Shown: piece after piece, positions 1-6,282 of the stretch
How the letters are laid out: each line of letters starts with the position of its first letter
Numbering within the stretch: the first letter of the stretch is position 1
Source of the DNA: B8-G4 sp033720735
GTDB taxonomy: Bacteria > Bacteroidota > Bacteroidia > Chitinophagales > Saprospiraceae
Assembly (NCBI GenBank): GCA_033720735.1
Contig: JAWWBX010000223.1
Span: 1-7,268, forward strand
Direction of reading: 5' to 3'
DNA length: 7,268 bases
Notes under the pieces: model-generated
Databases searched by the model: none
Seen by the model: the letters and a program-made list of their open reading frames with translations, nothing else
What the model was told of the DNA's origin: nothing
Program-made: the position numbers and the translations under genes

Positions 1-1297
1 CGCACAAGCTCTGGACAAAGAATATGCAAGAACCGGCGTGCTGAGGCCGCTGCATGGCATCCCTGTCATCGTCAAGGACAACATCAACACCGCAGGCCTG
101 CCCACGACGGCAGGATCACTGGCCCTGAAGGATTATCTGCCCGATGGGGACGCATTCATCATCCAGAGACTGATCGAGGCAGGAGCGATCGTGCTGGCCA
201 AATCAAATACGGCGGAGTGGGCCTTCAGCCCCATGCATACTGAAAGCTCCACGCAGGGTACCACGCGTAATCCTTACAACACAGAACATGTTCCTGCCGG
301 GTCCAGCGGCGGGACCGGGGCGGCCATCGCAGCCAATTTTGGCACCATCGGATTGGGCACGGATACCGGCAACTCGATCAGGGGACCATCCTCACACTGT
401 GCGTTGGTCGGATTTCGCAGCACGCTGGGACTGGTCAGCAGAAGTGCCATTGTCCCGTTGTATCTGCGCAACGATGTCGTGGGCCCCATGTGCCGGACCG
501 TGGAAGATGCCACCAGAGTGCTGGAGGTCATTGCGGGGTATGATCCCGACGACCCGCTCACCAGGTATGCGACCGGAAAGATACCGGATAGCTATACTGC
601 CTCCCTTGAGACAGACGGACTGAATGGCGCCCGCATCGGTGTACTCAGGGAACTGAGTGACCGCGACCCTGATCCGGAAGTGCATGCTCTTTTCGAGCAG
701 GCCATTAGAGATCTGGAAGCATTGGGTGCTACGGTCATTGATCCGGTGGTCGTCCCCGGCTTTTCACTGCTCAAAGAAGATCAGTGGTGTGCTTCCTTTC
801 GGGAGGACCTGGAAACATTCCTGGCCACTTTCGTAAAAAACGACACCCTGAAGACGCTGGAAGACATCATCAGGATCGGCTCCAGATCCGAATTTGCCCG
901 GCGTCGACTTGAGAGAAATGCCGCCAACACCGGGCGGTGGGGTGATCCCGCAATACCATGCATGGATGCATATACAGATACCCTGCGCGTCGCGTTCAGG
1001 ACAGGTATCGAGTCGGTGATGGATTCGCTCGGGCTGGATGCATTGATCTATCCCTCCTGGAATCACAAGCCCGCCAGGATCGATCGGTTTGAGGAGGAGT
1101 ACAAAGGAGATAACAGCCAGGTGATCAGCCCGCATACCGGGCAACCTGCCTTCACGGTGCCCATGGGTTATACCGGTGACAACCTGCCGGCCGGAATTCA
1201 GTTCCTGGGCAGGATGTACGATGAGCCAACGTTGATCAGGCTGATCTTTGCGTATGAGCAGGGAACCCAACACCGAAAGCCTCCGAGCCTCGAATGA
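1..1297 (+). CDS. Amidase-signature (AS) family hydrolase, 5' end missing
   Basis: The frame is open from base 2 to the TGA at 1295-1297. The left edge cuts the gene, so the GTG at 38 is internal: residues before it (ALDKEYARTG) already read as family sequence. About 431 residues are visible; family members are usually 450-520, so roughly the first 50-90 are missing, including any signal peptide. AS enzymes hydrolyse amide bonds of small amides, peptides or aminoacyl-tRNA adducts. The Ser-cisSer-Lys triad is intact: Lys in IVKDN (codon 74-76), cis-Ser as first Ser of GSSGG (302-304), nucleophilic Ser in TDTGNSIRGP (374-376). The 24-residue step from cis-Ser to nucleophile equals that in FAAH and malonamidase E2. 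The usual GGS is GNS here. The C-terminal part (PAFTVPMGY, PAGIQFLGR) also fits. It lacks GatA gene context (no gatB or gatC), so a stand-alone amidase is likely. The substrate cannot be read from the sequence. Confidence 0.95.
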   Translation, partial: AQALDKEYARTGVLRPLHGIPVIVKDNINTAGLPTTAGSLALKDYLPDGDAFIIQRLIEAGAIVLAKSNTAEWAFSPMHTESSTQGTTRNPYNTEHVPAGSSGGTGAAIAANFGTIGLGTDTGNSIRGPSSHCALVGFRSTLGLVSRSAIVPLYLRNDVVGPMCRTVEDATRVLEVIAGYDPDDPLTRYATGKIPDSYTASLETDGLNGARIGVLRELSDRDPDPEVHALFEQAIRDLEALGATVIDPVVVPGFSLLKEDQWCASFREDLETFLATFVKNDTLKTLEDIIRIGSRSEFARRRLERNAANTGRWGDPAIPCMDAYTDTLRVAFRTGIESVMDSLGLDALIYPSWNHKPARIDRFEEEYKGDNSQVISPHTGQPAFTVPMGYTGDNLPAGIQFLGRMYDEPTLIRLIFAYEQGTQHRKPPSLE

Positions 1298-1300
1298 GGC
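1287..1300 (+). terminator. Short hairpin over the amidase stop codon, weak terminator candidate
   Basis: GCCTC (1287-1291), loop GAAT, GAGGC (1296-1300) form a 5-bp GC-rich stem that includes the TGA stop codon. No T-run follows, so it is not a classical intrinsic terminator. It could be chance or a weak 3'-end structure. Confidence 0.2.
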
Positions 1301-1362
1301 CTGTCAATGATCAATACATCTTCTCGGCACAAACACAACTGAGCCGGTCACGGACTTTGTAC

Positions 1363-1370
1363 TATCTTTT
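1363..1370 (+). promoter_or_regulatory. Putative Bacteroidota-type -7 element before the LtrA gene
   Basis: TATCTTTT matches the Bacteroidota -7 consensus TAnnTTTG at all fixed positions except the last. It begins 23 bases before the chosen ATG at 1386, which would give a very short leader. No TTTG-type -33 box is seen at the usual spacing. The same TATCTT core occurs before three other genes in the window. Confidence 0.4.
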
Positions 1371-1385
1371 CCGGTGATTCCAGTT

Positions 1386-2636
1386 ATGCGCAACGTTCCC
1401 ATACCGAGCCGCGAGGAAGACTTCACCGCCGATCCGGCCGAACTCTTTTTCGACCTGAGTTTCGTCTTTGCCTTTTCGCGGCTGGTCTTCCATTTGGTAC
1501 ATGATCCCACACTGGCGGGCATCGGTGAGTTCGTGCTGCTGTTCGCTCTGATCTGGATCGCCTGGTCCAACTTTACCTGGGCCGCCAACGCGGTCGCGGG
1601 CAACAGTCGATTTGTACGGACTGTATTTATGGTGGCCACGGCGATCAGCCTGCCGATGGCAGCTTCTCTGGAAGCCCCATTTGGCAGTGGTTCGATCGTC
1701 TTCGCCGTCACCGTTTCTGCCATCCTGACCATGCCAATCATTACCGGTGCGGCCCTGCTGGATGATGAGGCGGTCCGGTCATCAAATCGTCGTTATCTGT
1801 TCTTCACTGTTGGAGCAATCGTCCTGGTGCTGGCCGGTGGCTTTGCCAGTGGTGCGGTGCAGATCGGATTGTGGATCGCCGCCCTGGCAGTACTGGTGCT
1901 CAATACGATTGATGCCGGCGGAGGAGACTGGATGATGCGGCCCGGGCACTTTGCCGAGCGACACGGCCTGATCGTGATCATCGCTCTGGGTGAGGTGGTA
2001 GTGGCCATCGGGGCTCCGGTGGTCGAAACCCTGTCTGAAGGCCACAGCCTGGACGCAAACCTGGTGGCGGCACTGACGGCATCCGGTGTGCTGGCCGGCC
2101 TGCTCTGGTGGTCATACTTTGACCGGCCGTTGCCCGCCCTCGAACGCCGCCACGAAGGGCTCACCGACCCAAAAGTCAGAGCACTCTTCGCCCGGGACGT
2201 CTATACTTACAATCATTTTTTCATTGTCGGCGCGATCCTTGTCGCAGCTGCTGCCCTTGAGGAGATCATGCTGCATCCCGCAGATCCGTTGCCAACCCCA
2301 TTCCGCTGGATGTTGTTCATCGGCATTTCGGCTTACTTGCTGGGGGTGGTCTTGTCCGTGTTGCGCGCCTACTCGGCCCTGGCACTTGAGCGCCTGGTCG
2401 CGGTAGCGGCACTCGGGGTCCTGATCGCGGTCTCACCCTCGTTGTCCGGAATGTGGCTCCTGATCGCGGTCGATCTCCTGTTGCTCCTGGTGCTCATCAT
2501 CGAGCACTATCGCGTTGAAGTGGCACGGCGGTACGTGCTTGTCCAGTCAAAGTCACAATCGGCAGAAACACAGGATGACAGTCGCGACACCGATCAACAC
2601 ACGTCTGAGGCCGGGAATGCGCATCCGCGCGAGTGA
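1386..2636 (+). CDS. LtrA-family multi-pass membrane protein
   Basis: This 416-residue protein resembles the low-temperature-requirement A family (Pfam LtrA), named after a Listeria locus needed for growth in the cold; its molecular activity is unknown. Family hallmarks are visible: a conserved acidic first segment AELFFDLSFVFAF (about 18-30), then HFAERHGLIVIIALGE (188-203) with the ER and LGE signatures. About ten or eleven hydrophobic stretches cover residues 20-375, so it should be an integral inner-membrane protein. The last 40 or so residues are hydrophilic, rich in Ser, Gln, Asp and Glu, and probably cytoplasmic. The frame is open from a GTG at 1374, but the ATG at 1386 is preferred: it keeps the promoter-like TATCTTTT outside the gene and family proteins need only a short leader before ELFFDL. 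No Shine-Dalgarno sequence is apparent. The neighbours suggest no shared pathway. Confidence 0.9.
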   Translation: MRNVPIPSREEDFTADPAELFFDLSFVFAFSRLVFHLVHDPTLAGIGEFVLLFALIWIAWSNFTWAANAVAGNSRFVRTVFMVATAISLPMAASLEAPFGSGSIVFAVTVSAILTMPIITGAALLDDEAVRSSNRRYLFFTVGAIVLVLAGGFASGAVQIGLWIAALAVLVLNTIDAGGGDWMMRPGHFAERHGLIVIIALGEVVVAIGAPVVETLSEGHSLDANLVAALTASGVLAGLLWWSYFDRPLPALERRHEGLTDPKVRALFARDVYTYNHFFIVGAILVAAAALEEIMLHPADPLPTPFRWMLFIGISAYLLGVVLSVLRAYSALALERLVAVAALGVLIAVSPSLSGMWLLIAVDLLLLLVLIIEHYRVEVARRYVLVQSKSQSAETQDDSRDTDQHTSEAGNAHPRE

Positions 2637-2745
2637 CTGGATATAAACCTGGCGACATCTGAAGCCTGCACCAATCCAACGGACTTGTGCGTACATCTGC
2701 GAGCAACCAAGGCCAGTCAGTCGCAATCGGACAACTTCAAACCGC

Positions 2746-2753
2746 TATCTTGG
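2746..2753 (+). promoter_or_regulatory. Putative -7 element before the serine hydrolase gene
   Basis: TATCTTGG matches TAnnTTTG at five of six fixed positions and starts 24 bases before the TTG start at 2770, almost the same distance as before the LtrA gene. It lies in the left arm of an inverted repeat (2747-2766), so a protein bound to that repeat could block it. No -33 box is recognised. Confidence 0.4.
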
Positions 2754-2766
2754 TACAAACCAAGAT
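2747..2766. repeat. Perfect 8-bp inverted repeat next to a TTG start codon
   Basis: ATCTTGGT (2747-2754), spacer ACAA, ACCAAGAT (2759-2766) is a perfect 8-bp inverted repeat, followed after three bases by the TTG start of the serine hydrolase. As DNA it has the form of an operator over the -7 region. As RNA it would be an 8-bp hairpin with a four-base loop directly before the start codon. No T-run follows, so a terminator for the LtrA gene is unlikely. Confidence 0.5.
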
Positions 2767-2769
2767 GCC

Positions 2770-3903
2770 TTGAAAATCATCCTGTTCTACCTCACCCTGC
2801 TGCTGTTTTCCTGTCAATCGACCACCGGCGACAAGACTGGAGAACTAGCTGCTCCGCTCGCGCGCCTGCAGGCAGGCATTGACTCCCTGTTCCACGCGAA
2901 AATTGCCGATGACGAACCGGGGGCAGCCATCCTGATCGCTGTCAACGGCGAAGCCCTGATCAAGAAAGGCTTCGGGGTGCGGGACCTGAGAACCAAGGCA
3001 CCCATCACGCCGACTACCAACATGCGGCTGGCATCGGTCAGCAAGCAGTTTACGGCGCTGACGGTGCTAAGCCTGGTTGACCAGGAACTGGTTGCACTGG
3101 ATGATACCGTCTCGAAATATTTGCCTTATCCGGCCTTTGACAACGTGACGATTCAACATTTTCTCAATCATACGTCGGGGATCGCCAACTACGATCAGTA
3201 CCTGAACAACTGGGATCAACCCAGGATCGCCGAGAACCATGATCTGCTCGCCTGGTACGCCGCAGAGAATCCGGCACCCGAGTTCGCGCCAGGCACCAAA
3301 TACGAATACTCTAACGCCGGGTACAACCTGTTGGCCACACTAGTGGAAACGGTGAGCAACATGGAATTTGGCGAGTATGCCAGAAAGCACGTGTTCGAAA
3401 AGGCGGGCATGCAGGCCACCAACTATTTCAACCTGGCCAGGCCCGTGGACATCCCGGAACGCGCCTTTTGTTACGAGCAGGACTCCATCGGAAAGTGGAA
3501 ACAGGTCGACAGCAATATCCTCAACGGCATGGTCGGCGAAGGTGCCATCTACACCAGCATCAGTGATTACCTGGCATACGATCGCGCCTTGCTTAACAAA
3601 TCTATCCTCTCCGAAGCGATGCACGACCTCATCTTTGTGCCCACATCTGTTCCGTTTGTACAATCGGGGCGTGAATTTCGATATGGCATGGGGTGGCTTC
3701 TACGAGATACAATCGCTCTTCATGCCGGAGGGTGGTACGGGACCACCACGATGACCAAGCGCTACCTGACGGTCCCGCTGACCCTGGCCATCTTCACCAA
3801 CCGGCATGACCTGTTTGAATCCGGGCTGTACGGACAGGCAGACCGGCTGGTACGCAAGTACATGACAGAACTTGGGCGTAGTTCGCTCCTGCCGCCCCGA
3901 TAA
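2770..3903 (+). CDS. Beta-lactamase-family (class C/EstB-like) serine hydrolase lipoprotein
   Basis: This 377-residue protein belongs to the penicillin-binding-protein-like serine hydrolases (Pfam Beta-lactamase), which act on peptides, esters or beta-lactams through an acyl-serine. The catalytic set is present: S89-V-S-K92 (SxxK), Y180-S-N182 (YxN), and H318-A-G320 in HAGGWYG in place of the KTG box. HTSGI after the first motif is also typical. The N-terminus is a short hydrophobic signal ending in LLFSC, with Cys15 as the likely lipidation site, so the mature enzyme should be an envelope lipoprotein. The start is TTG at 2770: it gives Met-Lys followed by the hydrophobic core, the ATG at 2765 is out of frame, and the next in-frame ATG (3022) would lose the signal and lie just before SxxK. 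It is more likely an esterase or peptidase than a resistance enzyme, but the substrate is unknown. It appears to be a single transcription unit. Confidence 0.93.
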   Translation: MKIILFYLTLLLFSCQSTTGDKTGELAAPLARLQAGIDSLFHAKIADDEPGAAILIAVNGEALIKKGFGVRDLRTKAPITPTTNMRLASVSKQFTALTVLSLVDQELVALDDTVSKYLPYPAFDNVTIQHFLNHTSGIANYDQYLNNWDQPRIAENHDLLAWYAAENPAPEFAPGTKYEYSNAGYNLLATLVETVSNMEFGEYARKHVFEKAGMQATNYFNLARPVDIPERAFCYEQDSIGKWKQVDSNILNGMVGEGAIYTSISDYLAYDRALLNKSILSEAMHDLIFVPTSVPFVQSGREFRYGMGWLLRDTIALHAGGWYGTTTMTKRYLTVPLTLAIFTNRHDLFESGLYGQADRLVRKYMTELGRSSLLPPR

Positions 3904-3950
3904 TTAGAAGTGAATGAGAGTGCAGGTCTCCGCGTCAAACAGTTTGTTCA

Positions 3951-3958
3951 TATCTTAT
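3951..3958 (+). promoter_or_regulatory. Putative -7 element before the DUF1428 gene, in AT-rich DNA
   Basis: TATCTTAT lies 34 bases before the ATG at 3985 and shares the TATCTT core seen before three other genes. It overlaps a perfect 10-bp palindrome, TTATTAATAA (3955-3964), in the most AT-rich patch of the window. No -33 box at usual spacing is recognised. Confidence 0.4.
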
Positions 3959-3984
3959 TAATAATTACCATTGCTCAAATCGAA

Positions 3985-4377
3985 ATGACCAACTACATCG
4001 ACGGATTCGTCCTACCCATTCCCAAACAACACCTGGAAGTATATCAACGTGCAGCTGCGCAGATCGCGGAGATCTGGAAGGAACATGGCGCACTCGCCTA
4101 TGTTGAGTGCGTCGGTGATGATCTGGAGTTGGCAGGCACCCGGTCTTTCGTCGAGCTGGTTGATGCAACTGAGGACGAGGTCGTCATCTTCGGTTGGACG
4201 GTGTTCCCCTCGCGGGAGGTGCGCGACCGGGCCAATGCGCAGGTGCCAGGGGATCCGAGGATGGCGAATATCGTGGCCCCGCTGACCGATCCTGCAAGAC
4301 TGATCTTCGATGCCGCGCGCATGGTTTTCGGCGGGTTCCGGCCAATTGTGGAATCAGGCAGTCATGAACGCACATAA
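3985..4377 (+). CDS. DUF1428 (YbaA-like) small protein
   Basis: This 130-residue protein closely resembles the DUF1428 family that includes E. coli YbaA. Conserved features are the N-terminal YIDGFVLPIP (residues 4-13), the EHGAL and VECVGDD region, a central VVIFGWTVFPSREVRD, then DPRM and the C-terminal MVFGGFRPIV. The family is about 115-130 residues and is thought to adopt a ferredoxin-like dimeric fold; the biochemical role is unknown. The reading frame is open back to a GTG at 3910, but ATG 3985 is chosen because homologues begin two to four residues before YxDGF and the longer version would place the promoter-like TATCTTAT inside the gene. No signal peptide or membrane segment is present, so the protein is cytoplasmic. 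The last eight residues (SGSHERT and neighbour) look unconserved. Confidence 0.9.
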   Translation: MTNYIDGFVLPIPKQHLEVYQRAAAQIAEIWKEHGALAYVECVGDDLELAGTRSFVELVDATEDEVVIFGWTVFPSREVRDRANAQVPGDPRMANIVAPLTDPARLIFDAARMVFGGFRPIVESGSHERT

Positions 4378-4398
4378 CACACACCGGCTGTTCGACTC

Positions 4399-4416
4399 AT
4401 CGTTGGCGCCAATGAT
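4399..4416. repeat. Operator-like 18-bp palindrome upstream of the Rid gene
   Basis: TTGGCGCCAA (4403-4412) is a perfect 10-bp palindrome. Allowing one G/T mismatch it extends to 18 bp, ATCgTTGGC with GCCAAtGAT. Its centre lies about 28 bases before the first ATG of the Rid gene, where a repressor site would overlap a promoter. It could also fold as a 7-bp hairpin with loop GCGC in the DUF1428 3' end, but no T-run follows. Confidence 0.4.
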
Positions 4417-4434
4417 ACTTACCCTTCACACTGA

Positions 4435-4851
4435 ATGATGATGCACAAGGAAACGATTAACCCGCCCGCTCTTTTCAACTCTACACAATATGGGTTTTCC
4501 CAGGTTGTCATTACGAATCCCGGCAGGCTCGTCTTCATTAGCGGCCAGGTGGCCTGGGATGAGCAGATGCAGATCGTTGGGGAGGGTGATCTGGAAGCCC
4601 AGACGCAAAAAGCATTCGACAACCTGAGGGTCGCGCTCGAATCAGCAGGCGGAACCCTGCAGGATATCGTAATGCTCAGGATTTACAAGGTCGACTATCA
4701 GAACGAGGACGGACCAGTCATTGCTTCGCTACTCAGGGATCATTTTGGAACGCACTCTCCGCCAGCGAGCACCTGGGTGAGTGTGCAAGGACTGGCCAAT
4801 GATCAATTCCTGATCGAGATCGAGGCACAGGCGGTGATCCCGGCCCTGTGA
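4435..4851 (+). CDS. Rid/YjgF/UK114-family protein without the deaminase arginine
   Basis: This protein of up to 138 residues has the chorismate-mutase-like Rid fold: the N-terminal NSTQYGFSQVV, then RLVFISGQVAWD (about 31-42), QTQKAFDNLRVALESAGGTLQDIV in the helix, and a C-terminal EIEAQAVIPAL. RidA hydrolyses reactive enamine/imine intermediates released by PLP enzymes, using an arginine (Arg105 in E. coli) in PARSxVEV. Here the matching segment is PASTWVSV, so Ser112 replaces Arg while the later Glu of EIEA is kept. That is the pattern of Rid subfamilies outside RidA/Rid1-3, whose substrates are mostly unknown, so imine deaminase activity should not be assumed. Three consecutive ATGs (4435, 4438, 4441) are possible starts and none has a Shine-Dalgarno sequence. 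The upstream 18-bp palindrome may regulate it. The protein would be a cytoplasmic trimer by family analogy. Confidence 0.93.
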   Translation: MMMHKETINPPALFNSTQYGFSQVVITNPGRLVFISGQVAWDEQMQIVGEGDLEAQTQKAFDNLRVALESAGGTLQDIVMLRIYKVDYQNEDGPVIASLLRDHFGTHSPPASTWVSVQGLANDQFLIEIEAQAVIPAL

Positions 4852-4997
4852 TCAACAGATACTGAATCCAGCATCCAAACTGCCATCCCCGTAAATGATC
4901 CTCCGTCCTGGCAAGTGGGCAACACCAACCTGATGGACCAGAATTGCGATCTTGAGAGCACTGAACTGTCTCAGGGTGCCAAACGAATCTGACGGCT

Positions 4998-6068
4998 ATG
5001 CAACAAACCCTTCCACCTTTGCAAACCGGACCCACGGTATGGCGGGGTCCGGACCTCGCCGGAAGAGAAGAGGAGTGGATCACCGAATTCAGCCCGGCAG
5101 AGATCACCGAACTGGAGACGGCGGCTGAAGCATTCATCGCCAGCGGTGAAGAGATCCGGAGGATGCGCAAGCGGCATTTCCCCTTGCCCACTCTGTCCCC
5201 GTTGCTGGCTACCCTGAGAGAGACACTTATACACGGCATCGGCTTTTATGTCCTGCGGGGGTTGCCGGTCCATCGCTACACGGAACGGGAGGCGCTGACC
5301 ATCTTCTTCGGCATCGGCACCCACCTGGGGCATGCCCGGTCACAGAATGCTGCAGGCCACCTCGTCGGGCACGTCATGAATATGGGATTGCGCAGTGAAG
5401 ATGGCACTGTGCGCATCTATCAGACCAACGAACGCCAGTCCTTTCACACCGACTCCTGCGATGTAGTCGGACTGCTCTGCCTGCAACCCGCCAGTGAAGG
5501 CGGTCTTTCCCTCCTGGTGAGCGCGGATACGGTATTCAACGAGATGCGAGCACAAAGGCCGGACCTCCTGCGCGTGCTGTTGGAGCCCATTGCCACCGAC
5601 CGGCGTGGTGAAACCCCTACGGGCATGTTGCCTTATTTGCTGATCCCGGTCTTCACGTACTATGAAGACAGAGTAACCGTCTTCTATCAACGCCAGTATA
5701 TCGAGTCGGCACAGCGATTCCCGGATGCACCCCGTTTGACCGCGCTGCATACCGAAGCACTGGATCTGTTTGACAGCTTGTGCAACTCCCCCGACCTCAA
5801 CCTCTCCATGATGCTCGAAAAAGGGGACCTGCAATTTGTGTACAATCATGCCATGCTGCACGATCGCACCGCTTTTCTGGATGGGGACAGACCTGACCAA
5901 CGCCGCCATTTGGCCAGGCTCTGGTTGTCCGTTCCGGGTGACCGCCCGCTCCCCGCGATCTTCGCTACCCGGTTTGGGTCGGTGGAAATTGGCAACCGGG
6001 GTGGGATCGTGGTGGCCGATACACAACTGCATGTTCCGATGAGCGCAGATTTGCGACCGCAGACATGA
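4998..6068 (+). CDS. TauD/TfdA-family Fe(II)/2-oxoglutarate-dependent dioxygenase
   Basis: This 356-residue protein belongs to the TauD/TfdA superfamily, which couples oxidative decarboxylation of 2-oxoglutarate to hydroxylation or related oxidation of a substrate. The iron triad is visible: H150-T-D152 in SFHTDSCDVVGLLCL, and the distal H288 in NHAMLHDRTAF. R303 or R307 in RRHLARLWLS is the expected 2-oxoglutarate carboxylate ligand. GFYVLRGLPV (about 76-85) and the C-terminal GNRGGIVV are typical of a broad bacterial and fungal subgroup of this length with no assigned substrate. It is therefore not assigned to taurine use, and no sulfonate transporter is nearby. ATG 4998 is the first possible start after an in-frame stop at 4962; no Shine-Dalgarno sequence is seen. 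The 146 bases before it hold no clear promoter, so co-transcription with the Rid gene is possible. The stop overlaps the ATG of a small ORF. Confidence 0.94.
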   Translation: MQQTLPPLQTGPTVWRGPDLAGREEEWITEFSPAEITELETAAEAFIASGEEIRRMRKRHFPLPTLSPLLATLRETLIHGIGFYVLRGLPVHRYTEREALTIFFGIGTHLGHARSQNAAGHLVGHVMNMGLRSEDGTVRIYQTNERQSFHTDSCDVVGLLCLQPASEGGLSLLVSADTVFNEMRAQRPDLLRVLLEPIATDRRGETPTGMLPYLLIPVFTYYEDRVTVFYQRQYIESAQRFPDAPRLTALHTEALDLFDSLCNSPDLNLSMMLEKGDLQFVYNHAMLHDRTAFLDGDRPDQRRHLARLWLSVPGDRPLPAIFATRFGSVEIGNRGGIVVADTQLHVPMSADLRPQT

Positions 6069-6205
6069 CGCAACTAGCTCAGGATAGCTCCCGGAGATCG
6101 TTCTGCATCAGACATCTATTGCCCGGGGGTCCGCCCTGCACGGGCCTCGAGATCAACAACAAGGGAGAACTGGTCGCGAAAAAGATGCGTGGAGAACTGG
6201 ACTGA
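6065..6205 (+). CDS. Possible small protein (46 residues) coupled to the dioxygenase
   Basis: An ATG at 6065 overlaps the dioxygenase stop as ATGA, the arrangement typical of translational coupling, and opens 46 codons to the TGA at 6203-6205. I do not recognise the product. Its first 18 residues are unremarkable (MTQLAQDSSRR at the start, one Cys). The second half runs LLPGGPPCTG and then a charged tail with GEL twice, ending RGELD. From codon 19 onward the GC share by codon position, counted by hand, is about 64, 43 and 75 percent, a coding-like pattern for this genome. There is no signal peptide or membrane segment; there are two cysteines. Alternatives: a remnant of a decayed gene, since the back half looks more coding than the front, or a chance open frame, which is not improbable at this length. 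A 67-codon minus-strand frame over the same bases looks less protein-like. Confidence 0.35.
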   Translation: MTQLAQDSSRRSFCIRHLLPGGPPCTGLEINNKGELVAKKMRGELD

Positions 6206-6259
6206 GTCGCGGGATGCCGGATGTACCGCGGATGAAGTGAAGGGATTCAGATCAATGGC

Positions 6260-6267
6260 TATCTTAT
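6260..6267 (+). promoter_or_regulatory. Putative -7 element before the cupin gene
   Basis: TATCTTAT has the same eight bases as the element before the DUF1428 gene. It lies 78 bases before the cupin ATG, so it would give a leader of about 65 bases containing the stem-loops at 6283-6307. It overlaps a 5-bp inverted repeat, TTATG-CT-CATAA (6264-6275). No -33 box is recognised. Confidence 0.4.
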
Positions 6268-6282
6268 GCTCATAAACCAAAC

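Noticed and set aside
764..1273. 169-codon minus-strand open frame opposite the amidase
   Set aside because: The + strand encodes conserved amidase sequence throughout, so this is a shadow.
1374..1385. GTG start four codons upstream of the LtrA gene's ATG
   Set aside because: It would begin only three bases after the putative -7 element and adds no conserved residues.
2770..3903. Serine hydrolase as an antibiotic-resistance beta-lactamase
   Set aside because: The SxxK/YxN/HxG set with HAGGWYG fits the broad esterase/peptidase branch; nothing specific to true class C beta-lactamases is seen.
3910..3984. GTG-initiated N-terminal extension of the DUF1428 protein with a hydrophobic stretch (HILLIITIAQI)
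   Set aside because: Homologues start just before YxDGF, the extension would contain the promoter-like TATCTTAT, and its AT-rich composition differs from the gene body.
4733..5239. 168-codon minus-strand open frame across the Rid-dioxygenase gap
   Set aside because: It is antisense to the ends of two real genes and has no recognisable motif.
5340..6032. 230-codon open frame on the minus strand opposite the dioxygenase
   Set aside because: It is the complement of a gene with clear catalytic motifs and shows no recognisable domain; long antisense frames are common in GC-rich coding DNA.
6121..6145. GCCCG ... CGGGC inverted repeat after the dioxygenase as an intrinsic terminator
   Set aside because: The stem has only five bases with a 15-base loop and no T-run, and it lies within the possible small ORF.
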